Origin: Flavobacterium odoriferum
GTDB taxonomy: Bacteria > Bacteroidota > Bacteroidia > Flavobacteriales > Flavobacteriaceae
Assembly (NCBI RefSeq): GCF_025499515.1
Contig: NZ_JAMKFA010000009.1
Location: 1 to 64,000 of the forward strand
DNA: 64,000 bases
Direction of reading: 5' to 3'
The notes beneath the pieces were generated by a model, which saw nothing but the letters and a program-made list of their open reading frames with translations, was not told where the DNA came from and made no database searches. The position numbers were made by a program, and so were the translations under genes. Positions 17,616 to 25,084 of the stretch are shown here, piece after piece. Positions within the stretch are counted from its first letter, which is position 1. Each line of letters starts with the position of its first letter.

Positions 17616-18366
17616 TAATTTTTTCTCTTTCTTTTATGTACGGATAGGCAACATTTATTAAATACAAACCTTGTGCTGGAACTGAAAATCCGGCTTTTCC
17701 TCTGTTTTTACTTTCAATGATTGTACGTAAATCAGCCACTTCAATTTTGCCTAAACCAATATTCACCATAGTTCCCACAATCGCTCTCACCATATTGCGT
17801 AAGAATCTATCGGCAGTGATGGTAAAGATAAGTTGATTTCCCACTTTTTTCCAATGTGCTTCTGAAATTTTACAATTAAATGTATTCACATCGGTATGTA
17901 CTTTTGAGAAGCATTCAAAATCGATGTATTCGAACAAAATTTTACAAGATTCATTCATTTTTTCCAAATCCAATTGATGTGAATGATACCAACTTCCATC
18001 GGTAATAAACGCATCTTTAAACGTGTGCATGTAATATTCGTAGGTTCTTGAAGTGGCATCAAAACGTGCGTGAGCTTCTTCGTGAACCGGAATAATTCTG
18101 TAAATCACAATCGATGGAGGTAAAAACGAATTCAATTTGTGTGACCAATACTCAGAATCTAACTCCAATTCGGTTTCAAAATGCGCATACATTTGTTTGG
18201 CATGCACACCCGCATCAGTTCTTCCAGCACCTACAATGGCTATAGTTGATCTAAATAGGGTAGAAAGTGCTTTTTCCAAAGTTTCCTGTACCGACGAAGC
18301 GTCAGGTTGGCTCTGAAATCCGTGGAAGTTTTTTCCGTTGTAGGCAAATTCTATGAAATATCTCAA
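17608..18366 (-). CDS. truA: tRNA pseudouridine(38-40) synthase TruA
   Basis: A 252-residue pseudouridine synthase acting on positions 38-40 of tRNA anticodon arms. The catalytic Asp is in GAGRTDAGVHA (about residue 51), and the family opening RYFIEFAYNGKNFHG is clear. No ATG precedes this opening in frame: the best start is TTG at 18366, giving MRYFIEF. A longer frame reaching 18432 also starts with TTG and adds residues foreign to the family. The gene overlaps the downstream ABC transporter gene. Confidence 0.93.
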   Translation of the reverse strand: MRYFIEFAYNGKNFHGFQSQPDASSVQETLEKALSTLFRSTIAIVGAGRTDAGVHAKQMYAHFETELELDSEYWSHKLNSFLPPSIVIYRIIPVHEEAHARFDATSRTYEYYMHTFKDAFITDGSWYHSHQLDLEKMNESCKILFEYIDFECFSKVHTDVNTFNCKISEAHWKKVGNQLIFTITADRFLRNMVRAIVGTMVNIGLGKIEVADLRTIIESKNRGKAGFSVPAQGLYLINVAYPYIKEREKINE

Positions 18367-18450
18367 AATATAGTGTTCAGTTTTCTCAATAGCATGCAAA
18401 TTTACAAAATTCAAAAGTAAAGTTCCTTCCAAATTCTGATAATAAAAACT

Positions 18451-18458
18451 TAATTTTG
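18451..18458 (+). promoter_or_regulatory. -7 promoter element directly before a start codon
   Basis: TAATTTTG matches TAnnTTTG and ends only four bases before the ATG at 18463. If used, the transcript would be leaderless or nearly so. No clear -33 TTG is visible, so the call is tentative. Confidence 0.35.
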
Positions 18459-18462
18459 CTTT

Positions 18463-18957
18463 ATGAAGAAAATTTTACTTTTATCAGATACTCATAGCCA
18501 CATAGATGATGTTATTTTGAAATATGTCAACCAAGCGGATGAGGTTTGGCACGCAGGAGATATTGGTGATTTAGCAGTTACAGATGCGATAAAAAAGTTA
18601 AAACCACTTCGAGGTGTTTATGGCAATATCGACGATGATAAAGCGCGAATGGAATTCCCACTAAACAATCGGTTTTTTTGTGAAGGAGTGGAGGTTTGGA
18701 TTACGCATATTGGCGGTTATCCCAATAAATACAATCCAACTATTCGTGCCGAAATCACTAAAAATCCACCAAAGTTGTTCATTTGTGGACATTCGCACAT
18801 TTTAAAAGTACAATTTGATAAGAAGTTGAATCTGCTACACATGAATCCAGGCGCTTGTGGAAAATACGGATTTCATCAAGTAAGAACCATGTTGCGTTTT
18901 GAAATCGATGGAGACAAAATCCAGAGTTTGGAGGTGATTGAGTTGGGTAAGAAGTAG
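18463..18957 (+). CDS. Metallophosphoesterase, YfcE/MJ0936 family
   Basis: A 164-residue calcineurin-like phosphoesterase. All metal-binding signatures are present: LSDTHSH (7-13), HAGDIGD near 30-36, GNIDDD near 55-60, THIGGY near 82-87 and CGHSHI near 108-113. Family members hydrolyse phosphodiesters in vitro; the natural substrate here is unknown. The gene is divergent from truA and convergent with the DUF4293 gene. Confidence 0.93.
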   Translation: MKKILLLSDTHSHIDDVILKYVNQADEVWHAGDIGDLAVTDAIKKLKPLRGVYGNIDDDKARMEFPLNNRFFCEGVEVWITHIGGYPNKYNPTIRAEITKNPPKLFICGHSHILKVQFDKKLNLLHMNPGACGKYGFHQVRTMLRFEIDGDKIQSLEVIELGKK

Positions 18958-19010
18958 TTCTCAAACTTCAAAATTCGTTGTTCTAAGTTCGTTATTCAAT
19001 ATTCAAAACA

Positions 19011-19044
19011 AAAAAATCCGAAACTTTCGCTTCGGATTTTTTCT
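19011..19044. terminator. Bidirectional terminator between convergent genes
   Basis: AAATCCGAA pairs with TTCGGATTT. It has an A-run on the left and a T-run on the right, so it can end transcripts from both the phosphoesterase and the DUF4293 gene. Confidence 0.85.
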
Positions 19045-19071
19045 TCGCACTAATAAACTAAGATGATAGGT

Positions 19072-19482
19072 TTATCGTAATCGATCAACAGATTTTACGA
19101 GATCTTCGTCCTTTTTAATTGCCTTGTTTGCCAAGACTAATAAAACGATAGAAATTGCAGGAAGAAACATCCCAATACCCTTCTCTGAAACCATGGTTTC
19201 TCCGGATAAGTTTAGCGAGCGATACACAAAAAATCCTAGTAAAATAAAGTTAAATATCATGTTCAATCTGTTTAACACAAATTGATGTTGTCTCTTTTTA
19301 AAATTTAAAATACTATAAATTGATAATACAGTTGACAAAACAAAAAGACTAATATAAATAATAGAAGAAGTAAAAAAAACGTCAACTTTATTTTTATCTG
19401 TCCATAATTCAAAAACAAAAGGTAGTGCACCAGTAACAATTGCACTGGCTAACATATAAAGTGATTGAATGCGTTGTAACAT
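19072..19482 (-). CDS. DUF4293 membrane protein
   Basis: A 136-residue protein with four hydrophobic helices (about 5-25, 38-58, 70-88 and 100-118) and the opening MLQRIQSLYMLAS, characteristic of DUF4293. The function is unknown. In many Flavobacteriia this family sits divergently beside rho, as here. A TATTTTTG -7-like element on the minus strand (19503-19510) lies 20 bases before the ATG. Confidence 0.88.
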   Translation of the reverse strand: MLQRIQSLYMLASAIVTGALPFVFELWTDKNKVDVFFTSSIIYISLFVLSTVLSIYSILNFKKRQHQFVLNRLNMIFNFILLGFFVYRSLNLSGETMVSEKGIGMFLPAISIVLLVLANKAIKKDEDLVKSVDRLR

Positions 19483-19669
19483 TATTTTCTTTTTTGATAA
19501 AGCAAAAATAGTATTTCTTTTTAATTTAAACTATTGTTATTTCCAAATTTATTCGTACTATTGCATAGTATTAGTCGTAAGTACTTCATTCTGCGACACC
19601 TTACACTACAAAAAAAATCTTATCATTTTTTGTTTTTAATCAACCAACAATTTTATTCAAAATATATCC

Positions 19670-21457
19670 ATGTTTGATATTGAAGTATTAAAAGAGATGA
19701 AACTCTCTGATTTGCAAGAAATTGCAAAAGTAGCTAAGATTAATAAATACCGTTCGCTAAAAAAAGACGATTTAGTGTATCAAATCTTAGATTTACAAGC
19801 AGCCAAGCCCGAAGTTATAAAATCGGAAATTCCAACAGAAAAAAAGGCTGAATTACCAAAAGAAAAAAGGGCTAGAATTCTTCCCAAAAAAGAAGTAAAT
19901 CAAGCACCAAAAATTAAAAAAGACTTGTTTTCGCAACCTTTGAAAGAGTTACCAGTAGAAGTGATTCCAGTTAAAGAGGAAGTTATTGAAGAAGTTATTG
20001 GAGAAGTTAAAGCGGAAGCACCAAAAGAATTTGCTCCCAAACCAAACAACAAATTACCCCGTAAAGATTTTAAAGAAAAAAAACCTTTACCACATAAAGT
20101 TACAAAAGAGGAAGCTCCAAAAATGGTTCCTACTGTAACTGAAACCTCAGAAGCAGCTGAAATGGCTCAAAATGAGAAAAATTTGCCTAAAAATCCTAAT
20201 TATAAAGCAAATCAAAATAACCCAAATCATCCTGATTACAAAAAAAGTAATCCAACAGAAGGAACAAATGGGAACAACGGAAATACCAACAAAAATCCAC
20301 ATCAAAATAAAAAACAAAATTTTAGAGAACCCGATTATGAGTTCGATGGAATTATTGAAAGTGAAGGTGTTTTAGAAATGATGCCTGATGGTTATGGATT
20401 TTTGCGTTCGTCAGATTATAACTATTTAGCTTCGCCAGATGATATTTATTTATCAACTTCACAAATTCGTTTGTTCGGATTAAAAACAGGTGATACTGTA
20501 AAAGGAGTAGTACGTCCTCCAAAAGAAGGTGAAAAATATTTTCCTTTGGTAAAAGTATTAAAAATCAACGGTCATGATCCGCAAGTGGTTCGTGATAGAA
20601 TTTCGTTTGAGCATTTAACGCCCGTTTTTCCTACAGAAAAATTCAATTTAGCAGATAGAAATAGCACGATTTCAACCCGTATTATCGATTTGTTTTCACC
20701 AATTGGAAAAGGACAACGTGGAATGATTGTTGCTCAACCAAAAACGGGTAAAACGATGTTGTTAAAAGATGTTGCAAATGCAATTGCAGCGAATCATCCA
20801 GAGGTTTACTTGATTGTTTTATTAATTGACGAACGTCCTGAAGAGGTAACAGATATGCAACGCAGTGTGCGTGGTGAAGTAATTGCTTCAACTTTTGATA
20901 GAGAGCCACAAGAGCACGTGAAAATTGCAAATATTGTTTTAGAAAAAGCAAAACGTTTGGTAGAATGTGGTCATGATGTGGTAATTTTATTAGATTCTAT
21001 TACCCGTTTAGCAAGAGCCTATAATACTGTACAACCAGCATCTGGAAAAATATTAAGTGGTGGTGTTGATGCGAATGCGTTACAAAAACCAAAACGTTTC
21101 TTTGGAGCGGCTCGTAATGTTGAAAATGGTGGTTCGTTGAGTATTATCGCTACAGCATTAACAGAAACTGGTTCTAAAATGGACGAAGTTATCTTTGAAG
21201 AATTTAAAGGAACGGGTAACATGGAATTACAATTGGATAGAAGAATTTCAAACAAACGTATTTTCCCTGCCATTGACTTGGTCTCTTCAAGTACACGTCG
21301 TGATGATCTATTATTAGACGAAAATACAATTCACAGAATGTGGATTATGCGTAAATATTTAGCCGATATGAATCCAGTAGAAGCGATGGACTTTATTCAC
21401 GATAGATTTAAGAAAACGCGAAACAATGAAGAATTTCTAATTTCGATGAATCAATAA
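19670..21457 (+). CDS. rho: Transcription termination factor Rho
   Basis: A 595-residue Rho, clearly longer than the ~420 of E. coli. The Rho N-terminal SAP-like segment (1-43) is separated from the RNA-binding cold-shock-like domain (about 222-300) by about 175 residues rich in Lys, Glu, Pro and Asn that look disordered. The hexameric ATPase follows, with P-loop AQPKTGKT (355-362), Walker [17 protein letters not shown] and the Q/R-loop [20 protein letters not shown] (read in part). Long insertions at this site are known from Bacteroidota and other phyla. It terminates Rho-dependent transcripts. Confidence 0.97.
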   Translation: MFDIEVLKEMKLSDLQEIAKVAKINKYRSLKKDDLVYQILDLQAAKPEVIKSEIPTEKKAELPKEKRARILPKKEVNQAPKIKKDLFSQPLKELPVEVIPVKEEVIEEVIGEVKAEAPKEFAPKPNNKLPRKDFKEKKPLPHKVTKEEAPKMVPTVTETSEAAEMAQNEKNLPKNPNYKANQNNPNHPDYKKSNPTEGTNGNNGNTNKNPHQNKKQNFREPDYEFDGIIESEGVLEMMPDGYGFLRSSDYNYLASPDDIYLSTSQIRLFGLKTGDTVKGVVRPPKEGEKYFPLVKVLKINGHDPQVVRDRISFEHLTPVFPTEKFNLADRNSTISTRIIDLFSPIGKGQRGMIVAQPKTGKTMLLKDVANAIAANHPEVYLIVLLIDERPEEVTDMQRSVRGEVIASTFDREPQEHVKIANIVLEKAKRLVECGHDVVILLDSITRLARAYNTVQPASGKILSGGVDANALQKPKRFFGAARNVENGGSLSIIATALTETGSKMDEVIFEEFKGTGNMELQLDRRISNKRIFPAIDLVSSSTRRDDLLLDENTIHRMWIMRKYLADMNPVEAMDFIHDRFKKTRNNEEFLISMNQ

Positions 21458-21463
21458 AATAAG

Positions 21464-21492
21464 AACTCCGATTTTCATCGGAGTTTTTTTTA
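21464..21492 (+). terminator. Intrinsic terminator after rho
   Basis: AACTCCGAT pairs with ATCGGAGTT around TTTC and is followed by TTTTTTT. Confidence 0.88.
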
Positions 21493-21954
21493 TTTTTTAT
21501 TTTTCCCAGAATTAAACTTAAAACGTTCAACCGGATTTTCAGGTTTTACTTTTTTTTCGGTGGGTTTTCCTTTACCAAAAGGTTTCTTCGCACCGGTTGA
21601 TTTAGGCTTAAAAGTTTTTTTATCACCTTCCTTAGCTTCCTTTTTCTTTGGATCTGATTCATCTTTATATACTTCTTTTAAAGGCACTTTTGAGGCTTTA
21701 ATCGAATTTAAAACTTCCATGGGTTGTTTGGGATCTTCTTTGGTGCCACGCAAATAAATAACCAAACCATTTAAAAAATTGCGTAATAATTGATCACCGC
21801 ATTCCATAAAATTTGGATGGTCTTCGCTTCTAAAAACATTTGCTAACTCTCCTTTAGAAACCCTAAAGTTAACTAAATTTAAAACTTCAATAATTTGGTC
21901 ATCACGCAATTGTAAAGCTACACGCAACTTCTTAAAAATATCATTATTATTCAT
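21490..21954 (-). CDS. DUF1456 family protein
   Basis: A 154-residue protein. Residues 1-75 contain two short helical repeats of the DUF1456 type (NDIFKKLRVALQLRDDQIIE and the related FRSEDHPNFMECGDQLLRNF). The C-terminal 70 residues are Lys/Pro-rich (KKPFGKGKPTEKK) and probably disordered and nucleic-acid binding in charge. The ATG at 21954 is chosen over a TTG nine bases earlier. The role of the family is unknown. Confidence 0.85.
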   Translation of the reverse strand: MNNNDIFKKLRVALQLRDDQIIEVLNLVNFRVSKGELANVFRSEDHPNFMECGDQLLRNFLNGLVIYLRGTKEDPKQPMEVLNSIKASKVPLKEVYKDESDPKKKEAKEGDKKTFKPKSTGAKKPFGKGKPTEKKVKPENPVERFKFNSGKNKK

Positions 21955-22041
21955 CTGTATCAATTTTAATATTCATATAACTCAAGTTCAAGAGCAATCC
22001 CGAAGTTTCGGGACAAAATTCAAACTCAAAACTTCTAAAGT

Positions 22042-22830
22042 TTAAAAAAGCCAAAGGTACGCTTTTGCAAATTCTTTTGACCATAATTTCTCATTATGTT
22101 TTCCATCAGGTACCACCTTGGTTCGTGTTAAGTGCAAACAAGAACAACGCTTGGTATTGACTAAATCTATCATTCGTTCCATGTCAGCAACCATAGTTTC
22201 ACTTTCATTGTCACCACACATAAAATAAAGTTTTGATTTCAGTTTTTTAGTATTTTCGCTTAAGGTATACATTTCAGGATTAATCCAAAAAGCAGGCGAA
22301 AACACAATTGCTTTTCCAAACACTTTTGGATATTTCAAAGCCGCATAATACGAAACCAATCCGCCAAGTGAACTACCGCCAATAGCCGTGTTGTATGTAC
22401 CCGTTTTGGTTCTGTAAGTTGCATCGATATAGGGTTTTAAGTTGGATACAATAAAATCCAAATAGTTATTGGCATTTCCTCCTCCATATTGTTCGTTTTT
22501 AAACGGAGTCAATTCATCAATTCGCTTCTCATTACCATGCTCAATTCCTACAACTATCACTTCTGCTTTCAAGCTATCCAAAGTTTCATCAATTTGCCAT
22601 TCGCCAGCATAAGCAGTTTTTGCATCAAATAAATTTTGTCCATCATGCATATATATGACAGGAAATTTTTTTGTGCTTGTCGCATAATTTTCAGGCAAAT
22701 ACAACCATATTTTTTTAGAAGTTTGCAATTGTGGAGCTTCAATTGTAAAGGTTGAAACGTTTTTTTGCGCATTACAAACTGTAAATGTTAATAAAAAAAA
22801 GAAGGGAAATAAGAATAAATGCTTTTTCAT
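22042..22830 (-). CDS. Secreted esterase-like alpha/beta hydrolase (PF00756 type)
   Basis: A 262-residue exported hydrolase. The signal peptide ends near CNAQ (residue 22) and lacks a proper lipobox. The fold resembles putative esterase/Fes/IroE proteins: MHDGQNLFDA near 61-70, nucleophile Ser154 in GGSSLGG, Asp207 in CGDNES, and His245 in DGKHNE. Relatives include siderophore and carbohydrate esterases; the substrate is unknown. It is a single gene, divergent from the TerB-like gene. Confidence 0.88.
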   Translation of the reverse strand: MKKHLFLFPFFFLLTFTVCNAQKNVSTFTIEAPQLQTSKKIWLYLPENYATSTKKFPVIYMHDGQNLFDAKTAYAGEWQIDETLDSLKAEVIVVGIEHGNEKRIDELTPFKNEQYGGGNANNYLDFIVSNLKPYIDATYRTKTGTYNTAIGGSSLGGLVSYYAALKYPKVFGKAIVFSPAFWINPEMYTLSENTKKLKSKLYFMCGDNESETMVADMERMIDLVNTKRCSCLHLTRTKVVPDGKHNEKLWSKEFAKAYLWLF

Positions 22831-22873
22831 TTTTATATTTGATAAATCAACACATTATAAAATTAGTATTTTG

Positions 22874-23275
22874 ATGGATAGTTACCAAGAAAAGATAGCT
22901 TTATTGCAAGAAATGATTGCATTTGCATTGGTAGATGGCGAATTGCATGATAGAGAATATGATTTTTTAGAAATTGTATCTAAAGAACTTGAAATAGAAA
23001 AAGAAACTTTCTTGAAATTGTTCGAGAACAGAGGTGAAACTATTGTTATCAAAGATGAATTCAATAGAATTTGTCAGTTTTATCGTTTAGCTTTATTAAT
23101 GCATTGTGATGGAATACTTCACGAAAGAGAACAAATCAAAATCAACGAAATTGGTATTAACATGGGATTAAATCCGTATGCTATGAAACGTGTTTTGCAT
23201 TTAATGAAAACTTCACCTAATAGAATGGTACCAGGCGAAGTCTTGTTATCGGTTTTTAGTGAACAACACAATTAA
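22874..23275 (+). CDS. TerB-like helical protein
   Basis: A 133-residue all-helical protein resembling TerB/DjlA N-terminal domains: two related acid-containing helical segments, FALVDGELHDREYDFLEIV and LLMHCDGILHEREQIKINEI, repeat the xDGxLHxRE pattern and could bind a metal ion. The role is unknown; tellurite resistance should not be assumed. The ATG at 22874 is used (an overlapping TTG lies three bases earlier). Its stop overlaps the stop of the convergent VOC gene by four bases. Confidence 0.75.
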   Translation: MDSYQEKIALLQEMIAFALVDGELHDREYDFLEIVSKELEIEKETFLKLFENRGETIVIKDEFNRICQFYRLALLMHCDGILHEREQIKINEIGINMGLNPYAMKRVLHLMKTSPNRMVPGEVLLSVFSEQHN

Positions 23276-23709
23276 CTTGCCGGAACTTCGTCAAAATTCA
23301 CCATCCAATTGATGCCAAATTTATCTGTAAACATTCCGAAATAAGCACCCCAAAATGTTTTTTCCATTGGCATAATAATGGTTCCATTAGCCGAAAGGCC
23401 GTTGAATAATTTATCAGCTTCTTCTTTACTATTGGTATTAATTGAAACCGAAAAATTATTCCCAAATGTAACATCGCCACTAAATGATGTGCTGTCGCTT
23501 CCCATTAAAATAGTTTCTTTACTAATAGGTAAACTTACATGCATTATTCTATTTCCTTCGTCTTCACTTGGAGGCGGACAGTTTTCATCTGCTGGCATAT
23601 CTTTGAACCTACCTAAATATGTAAAATCTCCACCAAAAACTGATTTGTAAAAATTAAATGCTTCTTCTGTGTTACCATTAAAGGTAAGATAAACGTTTAC
23701 TGTTGCCAT
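23272..23709 (-). CDS. VOC family protein (PhnB-like)
   Basis: A 145-residue vicinal-oxygen-chelate fold protein of the PhnB/3-demethylubiquinone methyltransferase-like group. The opening VNVYLTFNGNTEEAFNFYKS, the MGSDS segment and the C-terminal FWGAYFGMFTDKFGINWMVN are typical. The reaction is unknown. It follows the SRPBCC gene after 3 bases. VOC and SRPBCC proteins of this kind frequently pair in Flavobacteria. Confidence 0.9.
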   Translation of the reverse strand: MATVNVYLTFNGNTEEAFNFYKSVFGGDFTYLGRFKDMPADENCPPPSEDEGNRIMHVSLPISKETILMGSDSTSFSGDVTFGNNFSVSINTNSKEEADKLFNGLSANGTIIMPMEKTFWGAYFGMFTDKFGINWMVNFDEVPAS

Positions 23710-23712
23710 GAT

Positions 23713-24561
23713 TTATTGATTTATGTGTTTTTTAAAATTGTCTAATATTGCTTGCCATCCATTTCGTTGTAGCTCATGCGAGTGAACATTTTCTGGTTCA
23801 AAAATTTCGGTAAGAATTACTTTAGCATCAAAAAAAACAAATTTTACAATCACTTTTCTACCATCTGCTATTTTGTAAATTATTTTTTTATGGAATTCAA
23901 TTGCTTCATAAGTTCCTTCAAAGTCAAAAGCAATGGGTTCTTCTTTTGAAGCCATTGCATATTTGAATGTTCCGCCTACTTGCAAATTGTTTTCAGCTTT
24001 TGGACAATGCCAATCATCGGAAGCAAAATTCCATTTGGTAATATGTTCTGGTTTGGTAAAAAAGTCCCAAACCTTTTCAACCGAAGCATCAATTGTGGTG
24101 CGAACTGCAATTGATTTGACAATTGGGTTTTCTGCTATAGCCTTAATATTTTCTAATGCTTTAGGGAAAGAATCTTCAAAAAAATCAATATATTGTTCTA
24201 ATGAATCTACAGAAACAAGTAAAGTAGTTATTATATTTTCTTCAGTTAAAGTATAGCGTTCTTCGCAACCTGTCCATTGTTTGGTTTCGTCATCAAGAGG
24301 CAATTCTTTTAAATTATTAATGTTTCCAATGTGTGCAAAAACCATTGATTCAAACGGCTTGTTCTCACTAATTTTTGAATACATTCCATCTCCAGAAGGT
24401 GATAAAAAGTGAATTTTACTTCCTTCTTCCCAACTTGAAATAGCATACGAACCATCACAAAAAGCTTTTGTCCAACTTTCGTAGTTTTCATCATCCCAAA
24501 GTGAATACCAAACTTTTTCTTTAGGAGCATTGATTGATATTTTAAATTCTAATTTTTTCAT
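23713..24561 (-). CDS. Tandem SRPBCC (AHSA1-type) protein
   Basis: A 282-residue protein formed from two START/AHSA1-like domains. The first covers about residues 1-140 (KISINAPKEKVWYSLWDD), the second about 148-280 (VRTTIDASVEKVWDFFTKPEH, read in part, then GWQAILDNFKKHI). Each begins with the same Ala-x-x-Lys-Val-Trp pattern, which indicates fusion or duplication. Such domains bind hydrophobic ligands; the function is unknown. The start is ATG at 24561. It is co-transcribed with the VOC gene. Confidence 0.87.
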   Translation of the reverse strand: MKKLEFKISINAPKEKVWYSLWDDENYESWTKAFCDGSYAISSWEEGSKIHFLSPSGDGMYSKISENKPFESMVFAHIGNINNLKELPLDDETKQWTGCEERYTLTEENIITTLLVSVDSLEQYIDFFEDSFPKALENIKAIAENPIVKSIAVRTTIDASVEKVWDFFTKPEHITKWNFASDDWHCPKAENNLQVGGTFKYAMASKEEPIAFDFEGTYEAIEFHKKIIYKIADGRKVIVKFVFFDAKVILTEIFEPENVHSHELQRNGWQAILDNFKKHINQ

Positions 24562-24610
24562 TTTGAGCAAATTAAATGAAGACTAAAGTTACGCTTTTTT
24601 TATGAATTGA

Positions 24611-25081
24611 TTAATTTCCAAATTGCGATTCATTTGATTTGATGTATTCTACAATTAAGCTTACAACATCTTCTTCGGTTTCGTTAGTAAAGAAAATTTC
24701 GTCTAAGTCTTCCCAACCCGAAAGTGTTTCTTCATCTGCTTTTGCAATTAAAGCCTGACGATCTTCTAAATCTACGGTGTAGGCTTTTGGAAAAGTTTTT
24801 ACAGCGTTGGCAATTAATTCAGCTGTTTTCGGTGCTTTGATTTCTTGATATGAAGTAATTATTTCTTCTACAAAATTTCCAGCTTCTGAGTTAAAAAAGA
24901 ATTGAAGTCCACCTTCACCCATAGCACCTTCGAAAATATCTATAAAAACAAATACTTTTTCTGCATCAGTTAAATCAGAAAATTCTTCAGTCTCTTCTTT
25001 TTTCTGCCAAATAATCTCTCCGATTGCTTCTATGATTGCAACTTCGTCTTCTAACTTTAATATGTTGTTAATTTTACTCAT
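24611..25081 (-). CDS. DMP19 / DUF4375-like protein
   Basis: A 156-residue acidic helical protein. The segment EGAMGEGGLQFFFNSEAGNF is the hallmark of the DMP19 (DUF4375) family, some members of which are discussed as DNA mimics. It starts three bases after the uvrB stop, so it is probably made from the uvrB transcript. Any link to DNA repair is only positional. Confidence 0.82.
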   Translation of the reverse strand: MSKINNILKLEDEVAIIEAIGEIIWQKKEETEEFSDLTDAEKVFVFIDIFEGAMGEGGLQFFFNSEAGNFVEEIITSYQEIKAPKTAELIANAVKTFPKAYTVDLEDRQALIAKADEETLSGWEDLDEIFFTNETEEDVVSLIVEYIKSNESQFGN

Positions 25082-25084
25082 AAT

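Noticed and set aside
21998-22013. Terminator in the spacer between DUF1456 and esterase genes
   Set aside because: TCCCGAA/TTCGGGA forms a small hairpin but has a 2-base loop and no T-run on either strand; it was not called.
22874-23275. Tellurite resistance operon
   Set aside because: Only one TerB-like protein is present; no terA, terC, terD or terZ gene is adjacent.
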